Below the pieces are notes generated by a model that was not told where the DNA came from, searched no databases, and was given only the letters and a program-made list of their open reading frames with translations. Shown here one piece after another: positions 10,198 to 20,984 of a stretch of DNA of 30,056 nt (position 1 is the first letter of the stretch; every line of letters begins with the position of its first letter). This DNA comes from Thermomucor indicae-seudaticae (Eukaryota; Mucoromycota; Mucoromycetes; Mucorales; Lichtheimiaceae), in contig JSYX01000411.1 of the NCBI GenBank assembly GCA_000787465.1, positions 1-30,056 on the forward strand, written 5' to 3'. The position numbers were made by a program, and so were the translations under genes.

Positions 10198-11583
10198 ACA
10201 TGACGACATTACGTTCACATGCAGCGATGAAAGGCAGAGTGCCCTTAAGAAAAGAACACAAAGCAAGAGAAAGAAGGCAAATGAACAGAAACGAGTTTTC
10301 CGTCCATTTTATACGGTCTGATGATGTCAGCCGTAGGTTTCATGCAACTTGTCTGTTTCATGTGATTCTTGGCAAAACTGGATCCTCACTTGCTATCGAA
10401 AACCTTTTGTGCTGTTGGCTATATAGCATCTGGTTTCACATTCGGTCTGGAGAATATACGATAAGTCTAACAGGTTGGAATCATTGATATTAAGACGGAC
10501 CGGTAAGCCTAATTTTTGCTTCAATCAAGGGAATAGGGGGTTTGCAGTTCCATGGCTATCAAAAGTGTCCTTAGACTTTCCGCTGATCAGCTAGATTTAC
10601 GACGACAATGGAAGTTAACGGGTGAGTATTAAACTATCCTTTATGCAGCTTGAAAATAGTTTAGAGGAAGATCCTAACGGCTTTTGATGAACTGCTCGTT
10701 CTTTTCAGCCAGGCTATTTATCAGAATCTCATGACTAACTCTCGTTTCAAACCAACTTATCCGGGTCTCGCTTAAGTTCGTATGGAACTTTTGATCGTAA
10801 TTGTTTCAATTTGTGATGTGATGTGTCCCAAATCTTTACGTTACCTAATTTGGATACAGTTACAGAGTGTATACCCTCAAGTATGTGTCCAAGTCAGAGG
10901 TGTATTGAAATTGTTACGCGCCTTTCAATCCATAGCAAAGCTGAATTGCGTTCTCCCCAAGTAGTTTCCTAATTGGCAACTGTTCTCATTGTTAACCAGG
11001 CCATTCTGAGGCGCTCAAGAAAATCAACAGTATAAGGAAATTAACAGCGTAGAAAGAGCAAAATTGTCACTTCAATAAAAACTATGATCTTTTCTTGTTC
11101 TTTGTTTCTTCTGTTTTCAATGTCGAGACATTTCACGCTTTCACTCTTCATCCGTCGCTCTTCTTTTGCCATTTACTTACCATAACATGATGGTCAAAGC
11201 CTTCAGTTCTTCGCAAGGAAGCGATACAACGCATATGAGAAAACCACATCCATTAGAGCGATTCAAATTTAAATCCAAGTTCTAGACCACCTGCTGACCG
11301 GTGGATCGGGGTAACCATTCCCCTGGGTAAGTCAGTCTTTTTCTTTGGTGGTCACCTATACACTAACGTCATTACTGTTGAAATTTAGAGAAATCCAGCC
11401 AAGTGTCAAGAAGAACACCGCATTGGGCGTGAGGATTAGGGTGCAATGAATGGAGCGACGCTCAACCGTTTTACATCAACCCTCAGAACTGTTCTATCGC
11501 AGTTCATATTAGCTCGGATCACCATCCACACATAACCTTTATTATTACTGCATCTAGAAAAGGAATAAAGAAGAACGCGCTTT
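10198..11583. other. Gene-free stretch before the ATP synthase subunit h gene
   Basis: About 1.4 kb without a supported coding exon. Open frames are below 100 residues and carry no motif. The last 150 bases (11430-11583) would be the 3' untranslated part of the minus-strand ATP synthase gene. No tRNA-like T-loop was recognised. Confidence 0.4.
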
Positions 11584-12155
11584 TTACTGGGAAGCCTCCT
11601 CAGGCTCGGCATCATAGGCAGCCAGCTGTTGAGCCAAGTCCTCATCGACTTGAGGAGCCTAGACATGAACAGTTAGCAAAGTCTTGCACCAGCTTGCAAT
11701 TGAAAGAATTGGAGCTTACAACAGGAGGAGGGGGAAGCTTCAGTTCCTTGACCTGAGCCTCCTCGGCCTTGGACTACATGGACAAGAGTCAGCGATAAGG
11801 GCTCGTTCCGTATCGGTTATTGCAACTTACAGGAGGAGCGGGTTTGTAACCCTTCAGTTCCTTGAGATAGAGTTCCTGAACGACGTCTGTAAAAGGTGGG
11901 TCCGTCAGTGATACGAAATGATGTCATTCCTCCTTTTTTCTCTTGGTACCTTTCTGCATTGCAAGTGAAACAGAAAAGTTACGGACGGCAGCAGCACGAA
12001 TGGCAGTCTAATGAACAACAACAACCCTTGTCAGTGAACGCGAGGAAAAAAAGGCCTTTGAGCAACGTTTGGCTGATCACCCTCGTGGCATGAAGCCGCG
12101 CGTTTTGCTGTAGTTTTACCTTGGAGCCGAAAGCAATGCGAGCAATGGACGACAT
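11584..12155 (-). CDS. ATP14: Mitochondrial F1Fo ATP synthase subunit h
   Basis: Five small exons, 12155-12120, 12007-11950, 11886-11831, 11773-11720 and 11658-11584, splice in frame to a 92-residue protein. The N-terminus (MSSIARIAFGSK then AIRAAAVRNFSVS) is basic, Ser/Ala-rich and lacks acids, as expected for a mitochondrial import signal. The mature part begins near DVVQELYLKELKGYKPAPP, the hallmark segment of subunit h (Atp14) of the peripheral stalk. A proline-rich link (LKLPPPPV) and an acidic C-terminus (VDEDLAQQ... DAEPEEASQ) follow. All introns are GT-AG. Subunit h helps hold the stator of the ATP synthase in the inner membrane. The gene is far too fragmented to appear as one open frame. 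Yeast Atp14 is somewhat longer (about 120 residues), so the C-terminal part is shortened here. Confidence 0.85.
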
Positions 12156-12945
12156 GGTTGCAGTATTGAAATCAGAAAGGTGGTAGGTTCAGCCGCGACT
12201 CTGCTTCGAAAACAATCGCTACGTTCGAAATTTTGATGACATCACACGGCACTGTGTGTGTGGTGGGCGGCAGGCCAACTCCGTCTCGTAAGTTGGCAAC
12301 CACATGCATGGCAAGTCTTGGTACGGACGCGTCGGATTCTAACCATGGGCAGCAGATTAGTTTCTTCCCAAAACGACGAGCTGGATGCGGTCGTTGTTCT
12401 TGTAATTGTCATTGGTAAAAGTTGTTAAACGAAGCATCAGGCACTGCTGTTTTTTGTGCTTTCCGACATGCGTTCCATGCTCTCCTCATGAGAGAACGAA
12501 CCGCCTCGTCAGGCACAGATCGCAAAACGACGTCGCTGTTTGTAAAGCTTGCCTGTTTTCCAGACTGTATACCAGCGCCACAATAAACTCGGAAAGACTT
12601 CATTGCACTTGTCTATGGAACGATTTGCAGAGAATCTAATTATGGACTGTAAACCAAGGATCACTACGAGATCAATCTATCCTATTCACTCCTACAATGC
12701 CGTAACCGACAACATCCAAATCATCAATACAAGTGATTCCTTTTTAAAAATGATTTATTTGATCCAAAACACCGAGTGTTTTCATTTGAACAATAGCAAG
12801 TAAAAGGAGTATTTTGTTAACAGTGGAAAGAGAAATATATACGGAATGTACACAATTGTAGAATGGATGAGCAAACAGACATGGCTTGAGTCAATATGCA
12901 AGAGATACATGAGGTTGCTCCGTTTTCGTTCTTTTTTCTGGTCGC
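12156..12945. other. Intergenic region between ATP14 promoter and Hsp90 3' end
   Basis: Contains the upstream region of ATP14 and the 3' flank of Hsp90. AT content rises between 12640 and 12860, where the Hsp90 transcript probably ends. Open frames here have no motif. Confidence 0.45.
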
Positions 12946-15173
12946 TTAGTCAACCTCCTCCATCTTGGAGGTCTCAACGACTTCCTCCGCAGCGGCTTCA
13001 GTAGCGGGTTCTTCGGTAGTCTCCTCCTCGTCAATGGACAAACCAAGGGCAACCATGCGGTGGATGCGGCTGGCGAAAGTGGTAGGGTCATCGAGAGAGA
13101 AACCAGAAGTCAAGAGAGCAGTCTCGAAGAGCAAAGTGGTAAGGTCCTTGACAGTGCGGTCGTTGGCATCAGCAGCAATCTTCTCCTTGAGGGTCTTGAT
13201 GATAGCATGCTGAGGGTTGAGCTCAAAGGTCTTCTTGGAAGCCATGTAAGCCGACATGCTGCTGTCACGAAGAGCCTGGGCCTTCATGATACGCTCCATG
13301 TTGGCAGACCAACCAAACTGGCCAGTGGTCAAAACGCAAGGAGAGTCAGTGAGCTTGTTGGACAGGACAACCTTCTCGACACGGTCGCCAAGAATTTCCT
13401 TGACAGCCTTGCAGAGGTCTTCGAACTTCTTCTGCTCTTCCTCACGCTTCTTCTTTTCTTCTTCGTCTTCTTCGATTTCGACACCTTCCTTGGTAATGCA
13501 GACAAGCTTCTTGTCGTCGTACTCCTTGAGCTGAGTAGTCGAGTATTCGTCAATGGGGTCAGTCATCAACAAGACTTCGATGCCCTTCTTCTTGAAACCT
13601 TCCAAGAAGGGAGAGTTCTCAATGGCAGCACGGGACTCGCCGGTGATGTAGTAGATGTTCTTCTGCTTCTCGGGCATGCGGGTGACATAGTCCTTGAGCG
13701 AGGTCATCTCATCGCCAGACTTGGTCGAGTAGTAACGGAGCAACTCGGCAAGCTTCTGACGGTTCTGGGTGTCTTCGTGGATACCGAGCTTGATGTTCTT
13801 GGAGAAGGCTTCGTAGAACTTGTCAAAGTTCTCCTTGTCTTCAGCAATTTCAGAGAACATTTCAAGGCACTTCTTGACAAGGTTCTTGCGAATGACCTTC
13901 AAGATCTTGTTCTGCTGGAGCATCTCACGAGAAATGTTCAAAGGAAGGTCCTCAGAGTCGACAACACCCTTGACAAAGTTGAGCCATTCGGGAATCAACT
14001 CCTCGCAGTCATCCATAATGAAGACACGGCGGACATACAGCTTGATGTTGTTGCGCTTCTTCTTGGTCTCGAAGAGGTCGAAGGGAGCACGCTTGGGAAC
14101 AAAGAGAATAGCACGGAACTCAAGCTGACCTTCAACCGAGAAGTGCTTGACAGCAAGGTGGTCTTCCCAGTCGTTGGTAAGAGCCTTGTAGAACTGAGCA
14201 TATTCCTCGTTCTTGATGTCGTCAGGGTTGCGAGTCCAGAGAGGCTTGGTCTTGTTGAGTTCCTCAGTGTCAGTGGTCTTTTCCTTGATAGTCTTCTTCT
14301 TCTTTTCTTCCTTCTTTTCTTCCTCGTCCTCAACTTCCTCAATCTTGGACTTCTCCTCACCCTCCTTGACTTCCTCGGCCTCGTCGTCAGAGACTTCCTT
14401 CTCAACTTCCTTTTCGACAACAAGCTGGATAGGGTACGAAATGAATTCAGAGTGCTTCTTGACAATGTCCTTGATTCTGCGTTCTTCGAGGTATTCAAGC
14501 TAAAAAAAGCCAACGGTCAATTTTTTGCCGGTCACGAAAAAATGGAAAGCACCAGAAACGTACCTGATCCTCCTTCAAGAACAGACGCATTTCAGTACCA
14601 CGGCCAAGACGAGGGTTGACTTCATCACGAGTGATGGTGAAGGAACCACCAGCGGAGGACTCCCAGATGTACTGTTCGTCATCGTTGTGCTTCGTGATAA
14701 CCTGGACCTTGTCAGCGACGAGGTAGGCAGAGTAGAAACCGACACCGAATTGACCAATCATGGAGATATCGGCACCAGAGGACAAGGCTTCCATGAAGGA
14801 CTTGGTACCCGACTTGGCGATCGTACCCAGGTTGTTGACGAGATCAGCCTTGGTCATACCAATACCCGAGTCGCGGATGGAGAGGATGTTGTGTTCTTTG
14901 TCGGGAATGATACGGATGTACAGCTCCTTCTCAGCCTCGAGAGCCGAGGGATCAGTCAGGGATTGGTAACGGATTTTGTCAAGGGCATCGGAAGCGTTCG
15001 AGATCAATTCACGCAAGAAGATTTCCTATAAGCAGACATTAACAACTTGTGCCCTTGTACCTGATGACGCGTCGTTTTCTTACCTTGTTGGAATAGAAGG
15101 TGTTGATGATCAAGCTCATCAACTGAGAGATCTCGGCTTGGAATGAGAAGGTTTCGGTCTCGGGAGCAGTCAT
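12946..15173 (-). CDS. HSP90: Cytosolic heat shock protein 90
   Basis: Three exons, 15173-15084, 15025-14564 and 14499-12946, give 701 residues, close to the usual 700-710 of fungal cytosolic Hsp90. The N-terminal GHKL ATPase domain shows [16 protein letters not shown] (Glu36, Asn40, Asp43), [10 protein letters not shown] and [12 protein letters not shown] highly charged linker ([20 protein letters not shown]) follows. The middle domain includes [17 protein letters not shown] with its catalytic Arg and Gln. The C-terminal dimerisation domain ends in MEEVD, the dock for TPR co-chaperones. It is an ATP-driven chaperone that matures kinases and receptors. Both introns (58 and 64 bp) are GT-AG and lie near the 5' end. 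A heat-shock-element-like site lies about 280 bp upstream. The coding strand is strongly codon-biased, which creates long open frames on the opposite strand. Confidence 0.97.
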
Positions 15174-15917
15174 GGTGTCGAAAAGGTTGCCTCTGTACGA
15201 AGAAAAGTGAAAAGAAGTGGCAAGAAGAAGGCGAAGTTCGTTGGAAGGCCTTTGCTTTTATTTCTTTCCCCAAGTGGAACGTACCGAAAAAAACAATTTT
15301 GAAATCCAGCCGATTTTACAGTACAGATATACATACCTCCCGTTTCCAGTATGTTCCATTGCTTTCAGGCACCGCGTGTCCCTTTTCGCTTGTTTTCCAG
15401 ATCTTTCATTGCTCGACAATGCAAGCTTCTTCCGTTCCTGATGTTTCACTTGAATTTTGAAGAATTTTCTAGCATTTAATTCTATGAAATTCCTACTGTT
15501 GCCAATATGGCAATTTTCGTTTGTTTCTATGCTTCGCTGTTTTGTAAACACAAAATGGCACTGCTTCCTGCACGAGCCAGATAATATCCAATCAGATACG
15601 ATGGCAGTTTGGAGAAGGGTTCCTTACATGGCAGTTGCTCCCTTTCTGTCAAATCAGAGACCACACAGGCCCAAATCAACAGAAGAAGCTAAATCCAAGG
15701 GCAACGTTTCTGAATGTGCCTTTGATACAAAGAATCGAGTTCTTTATTCATTTACAATCAAATCAAAAAGGGGAGGGTTGAAACAGGAAAAGCCAATGAA
15801 AGAAGCAAAAGGTTTTTGGATACAAGGAAGAAGAAGAAGTTTACAAAGAGGGAAAAGGTCAATATATCTAGATACATCTAAAACAATTAAACATGTTCTT
15901 GTGTCTAAATGGAATAA
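15174..15917. other. Hsp90 promoter region and 3' flank of the HMG gene
   Basis: This carries the Hsp90 5' region, including the heat-shock-element-like array at 15451-15470. The upstream end is the 3' flank of the HMG-box gene. A 154-codon open frame on the plus strand (15457-15921) has no motif and runs through the promoter, so it is not called. Confidence 0.5.
15451..15470. promoter_or_regulatory. Heat-shock-element-like array upstream of Hsp90
   Basis: Four consecutive 5-bp units read TGAAT TTTGA AGAAT TTTCT. Units 1, 3 and 4 match the nGAAn/nTTCn heat-shock element, and unit 2 has TTG instead of TTC. It lies about 280 bp before the Hsp90 ATG, a usual distance for Hsf1 control. The identification rests on the pattern and the gene downstream. 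Confidence 0.5.
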
Positions 15918-17205
15918 CTAGTATTGCGACAAAGGAAACGGTGCCATATAAAGACCGTAAGTCTCGCTGAATTGCTGAATGGGATCGATACAGAAATTGT
16001 TATTATCTTGTGGATCGAACACGAGGGGATCGCTGAGGCCGGAAAAGTCGGAATTGGAAGAGAAGCTATAGTCTTGCTCAGCTTTGATATGATCCGGTTC
16101 GGTCAGTCCAAAGGGGTACTGATAGGCACATCCGTAGCTAGGCAGAGAGCTCGACAAGGACGAGGTGGAAGATGAAGGGGAAGGTCGAATGGAGTCCAAT
16201 GTTGCGCAGAGATCTGTTGTCGATCCACTAGTAAACGATGATAGCGGATGCATATAGTCTGCTTCTTCCGAGGTCATAATAGGTGCATGAGAGAGCAAAA
16301 TGCTTCCAGCTGATCCAGGGACAGTTGTAAATGACGAAGTCATGTCGGCAGCAGGAGAAAACGGTGGAAACCACCACGATTGAACCTCGTACGATGGAGT
16401 TGGGATCAAGTTGGCTGCCATCGTTGTCGTTGAATGTCTTGTCCATGGATGTAAGGACTCTTGTGGTGCTGCAGCGACCGATGCTTGTACACTGAGATCC
16501 CTGTGAAAATCCGAATGGTCATTGTTGCTGTTGTTGTTTCTACTGAGGGTGTTGCTGCGAGACGCGGCTTGTCCTTGACTCATCGAATCATGACTATCGT
16601 TCGTTGTCGTCCTCCTTCTCTTTGGCGTGTACTTGTAATGAGGATACCTTTTCGTTTAAACCGAATCAATGATCAGCTATTAAATTTTGAGTCTTTCGAA
16701 GAATTACTCACATTGCTGAATGTTCCTGCTTTGCTTTTTCAGCCATGACTCTATATTTTTGCTTGACGCTATCAGGTTCCTTCTTCCACCATTTGGCGAC
16801 GATCTTGGAGATATCGCGATGGTTGGCACCCGGACAAAAGTCTGCAATTTCCTTTTGCTTTTCCAGACGGTAAGCCATAAAGCAATTCATGGGCCGTGGG
16901 ATCCGAGTAGGGTCGCGTTTCTTTTGCTTATTTCGTGATCGGATGCGTTTGCCGTGTCGCATGTTGCGTTGGTCGGATACCATTGTCGCGAGCTTCTCTA
17001 GATCTTCCAAGTGCGTGCGGTCCATTTCTACCAGTAAAGCTGAACTCTTGGTTGATTGACTTTGAAGACTACTCATTGTAACAAGGGAAGGTGTGATTGA
17101 AGGGTTATAGTAAGTAGAGGCTGAAGGAGTGACAGGATAAAGAAAAAAAGGTAGGATTTCTTTGGGATAGATAGAAACGAAAGACAGAGGGATGGCATGG
17201 CTCAT
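15918..17205 (-). CDS. MATA-type HMG-box transcription factor
   Basis: Two exons, 17205-16712 and 16647-15918, join across a 64-bp GT-AG intron to give 407 residues. Residues about 101-172 are an HMG box of the MATA class. It opens with RIPRPMNCFMAYRLEKQKEI, has KIVAKWWKKEPDSVKQKY in the middle and ends in HSAMYPHYKYTPKRRR, a basic tail that serves as DNA contact and nuclear signal. The intron falls inside the codon for Met of SAMYPHY. An N-terminal basic cluster (RHGKRIRSRNKQKKR) precedes the box. The C-terminal 230 residues are rich in Ser, Thr, Asn and Pro, with acidic patches, as in activation domains. Such proteins bind AACAAT-like DNA and include mating-type and sexual regulators. The Mucorales sex locus is normally flanked by a triose-phosphate transporter and an RNA helicase, and these are absent here. 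This is therefore more likely a paralogue. An internal Met44 is an alternative start. Confidence 0.88.
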
Positions 17206-17758
17206 TTTGCGGTTCTATGTCTCTTTAAAAACGAACGCTTTTGCGCAAAAACAATAAAAGAAAAGATAAAAATAAACCGAGTGTCGTTGTTTTGATCCTT
17301 GCCATGGATGTACCGTTCAGAGTGAGAAGAAAGACGCCCAATGTTCCATTGAAGAAAGACCACACAATGAGAACAAAAACCTGGGATGACGATATCATTC
17401 AAGCAGAACCCCATTACGTATTGCGCTACAGACATTTGGAATACAGCAATTTGTAGTCATAGACACCATTTGCTCCAAGCAAAGGAATTGACAGAATCGA
17501 TGATCGGTACTGCTACAATGAAATTTCAAGAGCACATGGTTTTCGGAATACGGGTGGCGAAATTTAGCCTCCCATCGGCATGACAGCACAAAGACCCTTT
17601 TTTCCCGCCCCCACTTAATGAAGTAATATATCAGGGCCACTTTCGATTGGCCGTCCGCATAATCCATATTGACTCCTTGCGATCAAAACATCCTCCGTCA
17701 ATGCATGCTTTTAATAATGATGATGATTATCTCTACACAGTCCAAAAAAAGCCCCCGC
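17206..17758. other. Intergenic, promoter of the HMG gene and 3' flank of RPL35
   Basis: No motif-bearing open frame is seen. The minus-strand HMG gene would be driven from here. Confidence 0.45.
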
Positions 17759-18431
17759 TTAGGCCTTGACGGCGTATTTGCGCATGGGGAAGTAGGCCAA
17801 CTTCTTTTGCTGCTTGACAGTCTTGAGCTTGCGCTCATAGGGAGTCAAGGCACGGCGCATAGCACGGGTCTTCTTCACACGGAGATCCAGAGGAATAAAC
17901 TTCTTCTTCTTGTAAAAGAGACGAAGCTGCTCACGTTGAGTCTGGTTGATGACGGTCAAGATACGAGCGACGTTCTTGCGAGCTTCTCCACTAAAAAAAA
18001 GAAAACTTATGAGCAACGATGCTTAGGAGTGGTTCTGGCTGATATAGGTTACATTTGTTGCAATTTGGAGGCGGAACCACCGGCCACCTTCTGTACACGA
18101 AGGGCAGCCAGCTCCTGCTTGTGTTCGTCAAGGAGCTTCAAGAGCTCAGCCTTGTTCTTGTTGCGAAGTTCCGAAGCTTTGACACCGGCCTAGTATAATA
18201 ATAAAACAGATGGGGAAGTCCTACATTGAGTCGTCATTTCTTTCACATTCACAGCCCATTGTTCTGCAATGCTCCATTTCCCATGCATGCTGTCACTTCT
18301 CATATCACATTCCAGCATCATTTTTCTCGATGTCGTCAGTTGACCGCGCATCCAATCCATCCATCCATCCATCCGATATACAGCCGATCTGCCAGATCCA
18401 ACCGTGAATACAAGGATCGTATACGTACCAT
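17759..18431 (-). CDS. RPL35: 60S ribosomal protein L35 (uL29)
   Basis: Three exons, 18431-18429 (the ATG alone), 18189-18053 and 17990-17759, give 123 residues, the normal length of eukaryotic L35. The sequence begins [20 protein letters not shown] and continues with [18 protein letters not shown]. Then come [17 protein letters not shown] and [20 protein letters not shown], and the end is [11 protein letters not shown]. These are the conserved uL29 segments that sit at the polypeptide exit tunnel. The first intron is 239 bp, the longest confidently assigned in the window, and contains a short (ATCC)n run. The donor directly follows the start codon (ATG|GTACGT) and the acceptor is TACTAG. The second intron is 62 bp. 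ATG-only first exons are common in fungal ribosomal protein genes. Confidence 0.93.
18354..18374. repeat. Short (ATCC)n microsatellite in RPL35 intron 1
   Basis: About five tandem ATCC units interrupted once by an A, within the first intron of the ribosomal protein gene. Confidence 0.7.
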
Positions 18432-18893
18432 TGCGGGATGACGATGATGGCAGAAAGGGAAGGAGCCCTGGATGGCGAGTGGATCGGTTACCAATTTGGG
18501 AGTGCGGGGTTCTTGCGAGTGCCGAGTGACACAAAGACTTGCCCAAGTTCCCCATGCACAGCAATGGATTAGTGCATACAAATCACAAATTCTCTACAGT
18601 AAACCTTTGTGCTATGCAATAAGACAAAATTGTCTGCATGTCGCACGCAACAATAACTGTGCTATGCAAAGTCGCTAACTGTTATTTTTGATCTCTTTAC
18701 TTTCTTTTCCTTGATGGTTAATGTAAAGATGCGCTGCGAAAACCAGTATTTGTATAGAAACATTGCTGTACAAACGTCTGCCTTTGTTGTTATAAAGAAA
18801 AAGGGAAAAAACTAACAGAATCAAGTGAGATGATTGAAAGATAAAGAGGGGAGATGTTGCATTAAACAACGGGTCTAGTGACGAAATGAAGTG
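18432..18893. other. Intergenic, RPL35 promoter and Kelch-BTB 3' flank
   Basis: About 460 bases without a supported gene. The region immediately above 18431 should hold the ribosomal protein promoter. Confidence 0.45.
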
Positions 18894-20672
18894 TTATGCT
18901 TCCATAGGACTGTCTGGCCGATCTTGCTCATCGTTTCCATCTTCGTCGTCAGCTTCGAATTCGTCATCTGACATTCTGTCTCGCAAAGTACCATTTACTC
19001 CGTTGCTCAACGCAACAATGGCTGCGTTCACGGGTGTTTCATCCCAGAGCTGGCAAAGTACCTCATGCGGCAACTCCCGGAAACCGGCAGTACGAGATAC
19101 AGCGCCAAAATGCTCGAATATGTAATGAAGCGCGGTTTGACGCAGGCCTCGCTGACCGGCTAAGCCTGCACAGTGGTAAATTTTGCTTACGCTTCTGATG
19201 TCCATGTCACTGTGCAACTTGCGCACGCAGAGAGCGAGTAACCGTGGCAACAGATAGAGATTCGCCATCACGAGCAGATCTGCAGCAAGGACAACAGGAA
19301 TACCTTCATCTAATGTATCTGTGTACAGGAACCGCACAAAGGCGTCCAAGACTTTGAACGGTTCTGGCAGCGTCAGCGTATCAGAAACAGACTCGGCCAT
19401 TCCAGAACTCAGCAAGTGCGCAAAGTGTGGCCACCGAGCAAGCAGAACAAGACGATGCGCACGTATTACACCGGCGTCAGGATCAACGCTGGACCTTATT
19501 GAAAAGTCAGCACTTTGCGATTGCTGTATCAGCAGACTCACTAGGTCAGTGCCCAGCTGAGGTGGAGGTACAGGCACGATGCCGTATTCCTTGAGATCGA
19601 CGCGCAATACCATGCTATAGTAGTCCTCCAATTCATCGTCGCAAGCAGTACCGCACAAGTAAAACGAAGTGTCATGCTCCGCCATAGCAAAAGCGTGCCA
19701 ATTGCAGCCTTCAAAGATCGCACCGATATCGCGATATTGCCACTGCATGGATGACATGTCCAGTGTCCACAAGCCCGTCGTTGGCGCATCTTCCGTCGCG
19801 CCCTGTGGGAAAGGTTGTGTGACAGCGACGACGAGTTGATCGCCACAGATTTGCGAGAACCGCTGGCCGCATAATGACGGTGCGGAGGGTGAGTCGATTT
19901 CCAGATGTGTCACACCGTGTCTATCGACATCGATAAAGGACAAGTGGTTTGACCGGCTCATGTCTTCTTCGAATCCACCAAACACGTAGAGCCGCTTGTT
20001 ATACATGAAGCTGACGTGCTGAGATCGCCGTACGAACGGTATCGGTGGCTGCCATTCCCAAGTTGTGAGGTCCAAGACAAGCAATGTGTCTGCAAAGGTG
20101 CCAGGGGACGACAACCCTCCTGCAACGTACAGTTTATCATTGTAGATGGTTGCTGAATGGCGTACGCGTCCATCAGGCCTTACACCGCTCGTTTCCGGAT
20201 GCCACCAGGTCATGGTATCTAGTTCGAGCACCACTACATCATCAAAGAACCTTCCGTCTTCCTCCCCGTTACCGCCAAAGACAATCAGACTGTTCTTGTT
20301 CTTCCAAAACGTTGTGGAGTGGTCGTTGCGTTTGGCGGGCGGCCGTCCTTTTGTGTAAATCACTCGTGTCCACCGATAACAACTTTCCGCTTCTTCGTCC
20401 TTGTCGTCGTAGGTCAGCTTGTAGAGAGCGTTGAATACCTCGTCGCTGTACTGGTCAAAGCCGCCAAAGACATATATTGAGTCGCCCACGACAGTCAGGG
20501 ACGCACCAACGAGAGAACCTAGCGACTCGCCCACGGTTTGACATGGCTGGGCAAAATTCTTTACAAGACCAGTAGACGAAGACGGCGTGAGCTCTCGACT
20601 CGTAGAAGAGTTATGCAAAGAGTGAGGCGTGCCAGGTGCGGAGCTATTCATGGGGGGTGGGTGGGTGAACAA
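18894..20672 (-). CDS. Kelch-repeat protein with C-terminal BTB/BACK domains (Ral2/LZTR1-like architecture)
   Basis: A single uninterrupted frame of 592 residues. The N-terminal half is a Kelch propeller with blade signatures DSIYVFGGFDQ (64-74), NSLIVFGGNGEEDGRFFDD (127-145), DKLYVAGGLSS (179-189) and NKRLYVFGGFEED (225-237). A BTB domain follows (about 385-485), including GVIRAHRLVLLARWPHFAHL. Next is a BACK-like helical segment (about 486-545). The protein ends with an acidic tail (568-588). Kelch followed by BTB is the order found in fungal Ral2 and in animal LZTR1, proteins that act on Ras activation or Ras turnover through cullin-3. Most animal Kelch-BTB proteins have the reverse order. 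The absence of introns is notable beside the intron-rich neighbours. A second Met at residue 8 is an alternative start. The Ras link is inference from architecture only. Confidence 0.85.
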   Translation of the reverse strand: MFTHPPPMNSSAPGTPHSLHNSSTSRELTPSSSTGLVKNFAQPCQTVGESLGSLVGASLTVVGDSIYVFGGFDQYSDEVFNALYKLTYDDKDEEAESCYRWTRVIYTKGRPPAKRNDHSTTFWKNKNSLIVFGGNGEEDGRFFDDVVVLELDTMTWWHPETSGVRPDGRVRHSATIYNDKLYVAGGLSSPGTFADTLLVLDLTTWEWQPPIPFVRRSQHVSFMYNKRLYVFGGFEEDMSRSNHLSFIDVDRHGVTHLEIDSPSAPSLCGQRFSQICGDQLVVAVTQPFPQGATEDAPTTGLWTLDMSSMQWQYRDIGAIFEGCNWHAFAMAEHDTSFYLCGTACDDELEDYYSMVLRVDLKEYGIVPVPPPQLGTDLVSLLIQQSQSADFSIRSSVDPDAGVIRAHRLVLLARWPHFAHLLSSGMAESVSDTLTLPEPFKVLDAFVRFLYTDTLDEGIPVVLAADLLVMANLYLLPRLLALCVRKLHSDMDIRSVSKIYHCAGLAGQRGLRQTALHYIFEHFGAVSRTAGFRELPHEVLCQLWDETPVNAAIVALSNGVNGTLRDRMSDDEFEADDEDGNDEQDRPDSPMEA

Positions 20673-20984
20673 ATAGTGGCTTATCTAAAGTGGGTCGCGG
20701 TGTGGGTTTTTCTCTTCTTCCTCTTTAAAAACGAGATTGCAGGCTTACTGTGGATATCTTTTACAAACTGTTTTTTCCTTGTCACAACCGTTAATGATCC
20801 GGATCGAAACGTATGTGTCACTTTTTGTTCCTTACTCTTGTTTAGATCGTCGAATGCTGTCTTGGAAACAAGTTATTGACAAACAGGAATGAATGCGCAA
20901 ACAAAGGAAGAGTCAGGTATATACAACAAGATTAAAGGCAACAAGTCCTGCCAATGCGCAATGACAAATGAAATGGCAATTTTA
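20673..20984. other. Promoter-side flank of the Kelch-BTB gene
   Basis: No coding motif. It contains the upstream region of the minus-strand Kelch-BTB gene. Confidence 0.4.

Noticed and set aside
11230..11345. Possible small RNA gene around GATTCAAATTTAAATCC
   Set aside because: The T-loop-like phrase lacks a matching acceptor stem and anticodon arm, and no snRNA core was recognised.
13995..14513. 172-codon Ser/Arg-rich frame on the minus strand
   Set aside because: It is an alternative frame of the Hsp90 third exon and follows its charged linker.
13060..14619. 519-codon open frame on the plus strand
   Set aside because: It is exactly antisense to Hsp90 exons and arises from the strong codon bias of that gene. 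The translation is a Leu/Val-rich shadow without a domain.
15457..15921. 154-codon plus-strand frame
   Set aside because: No motif. It covers the Hsp90 promoter and overlaps the 3' end of the HMG gene.
17669..18193. 174-codon plus-strand frame
   Set aside because: Antisense shadow of the RPL35 exons and intron.
18190..18428. Possible snoRNA within RPL35 intron 1
   Set aside because: An ATGATG-like C-box candidate occurs, but no correctly placed CTGA D box or terminal stem was found.
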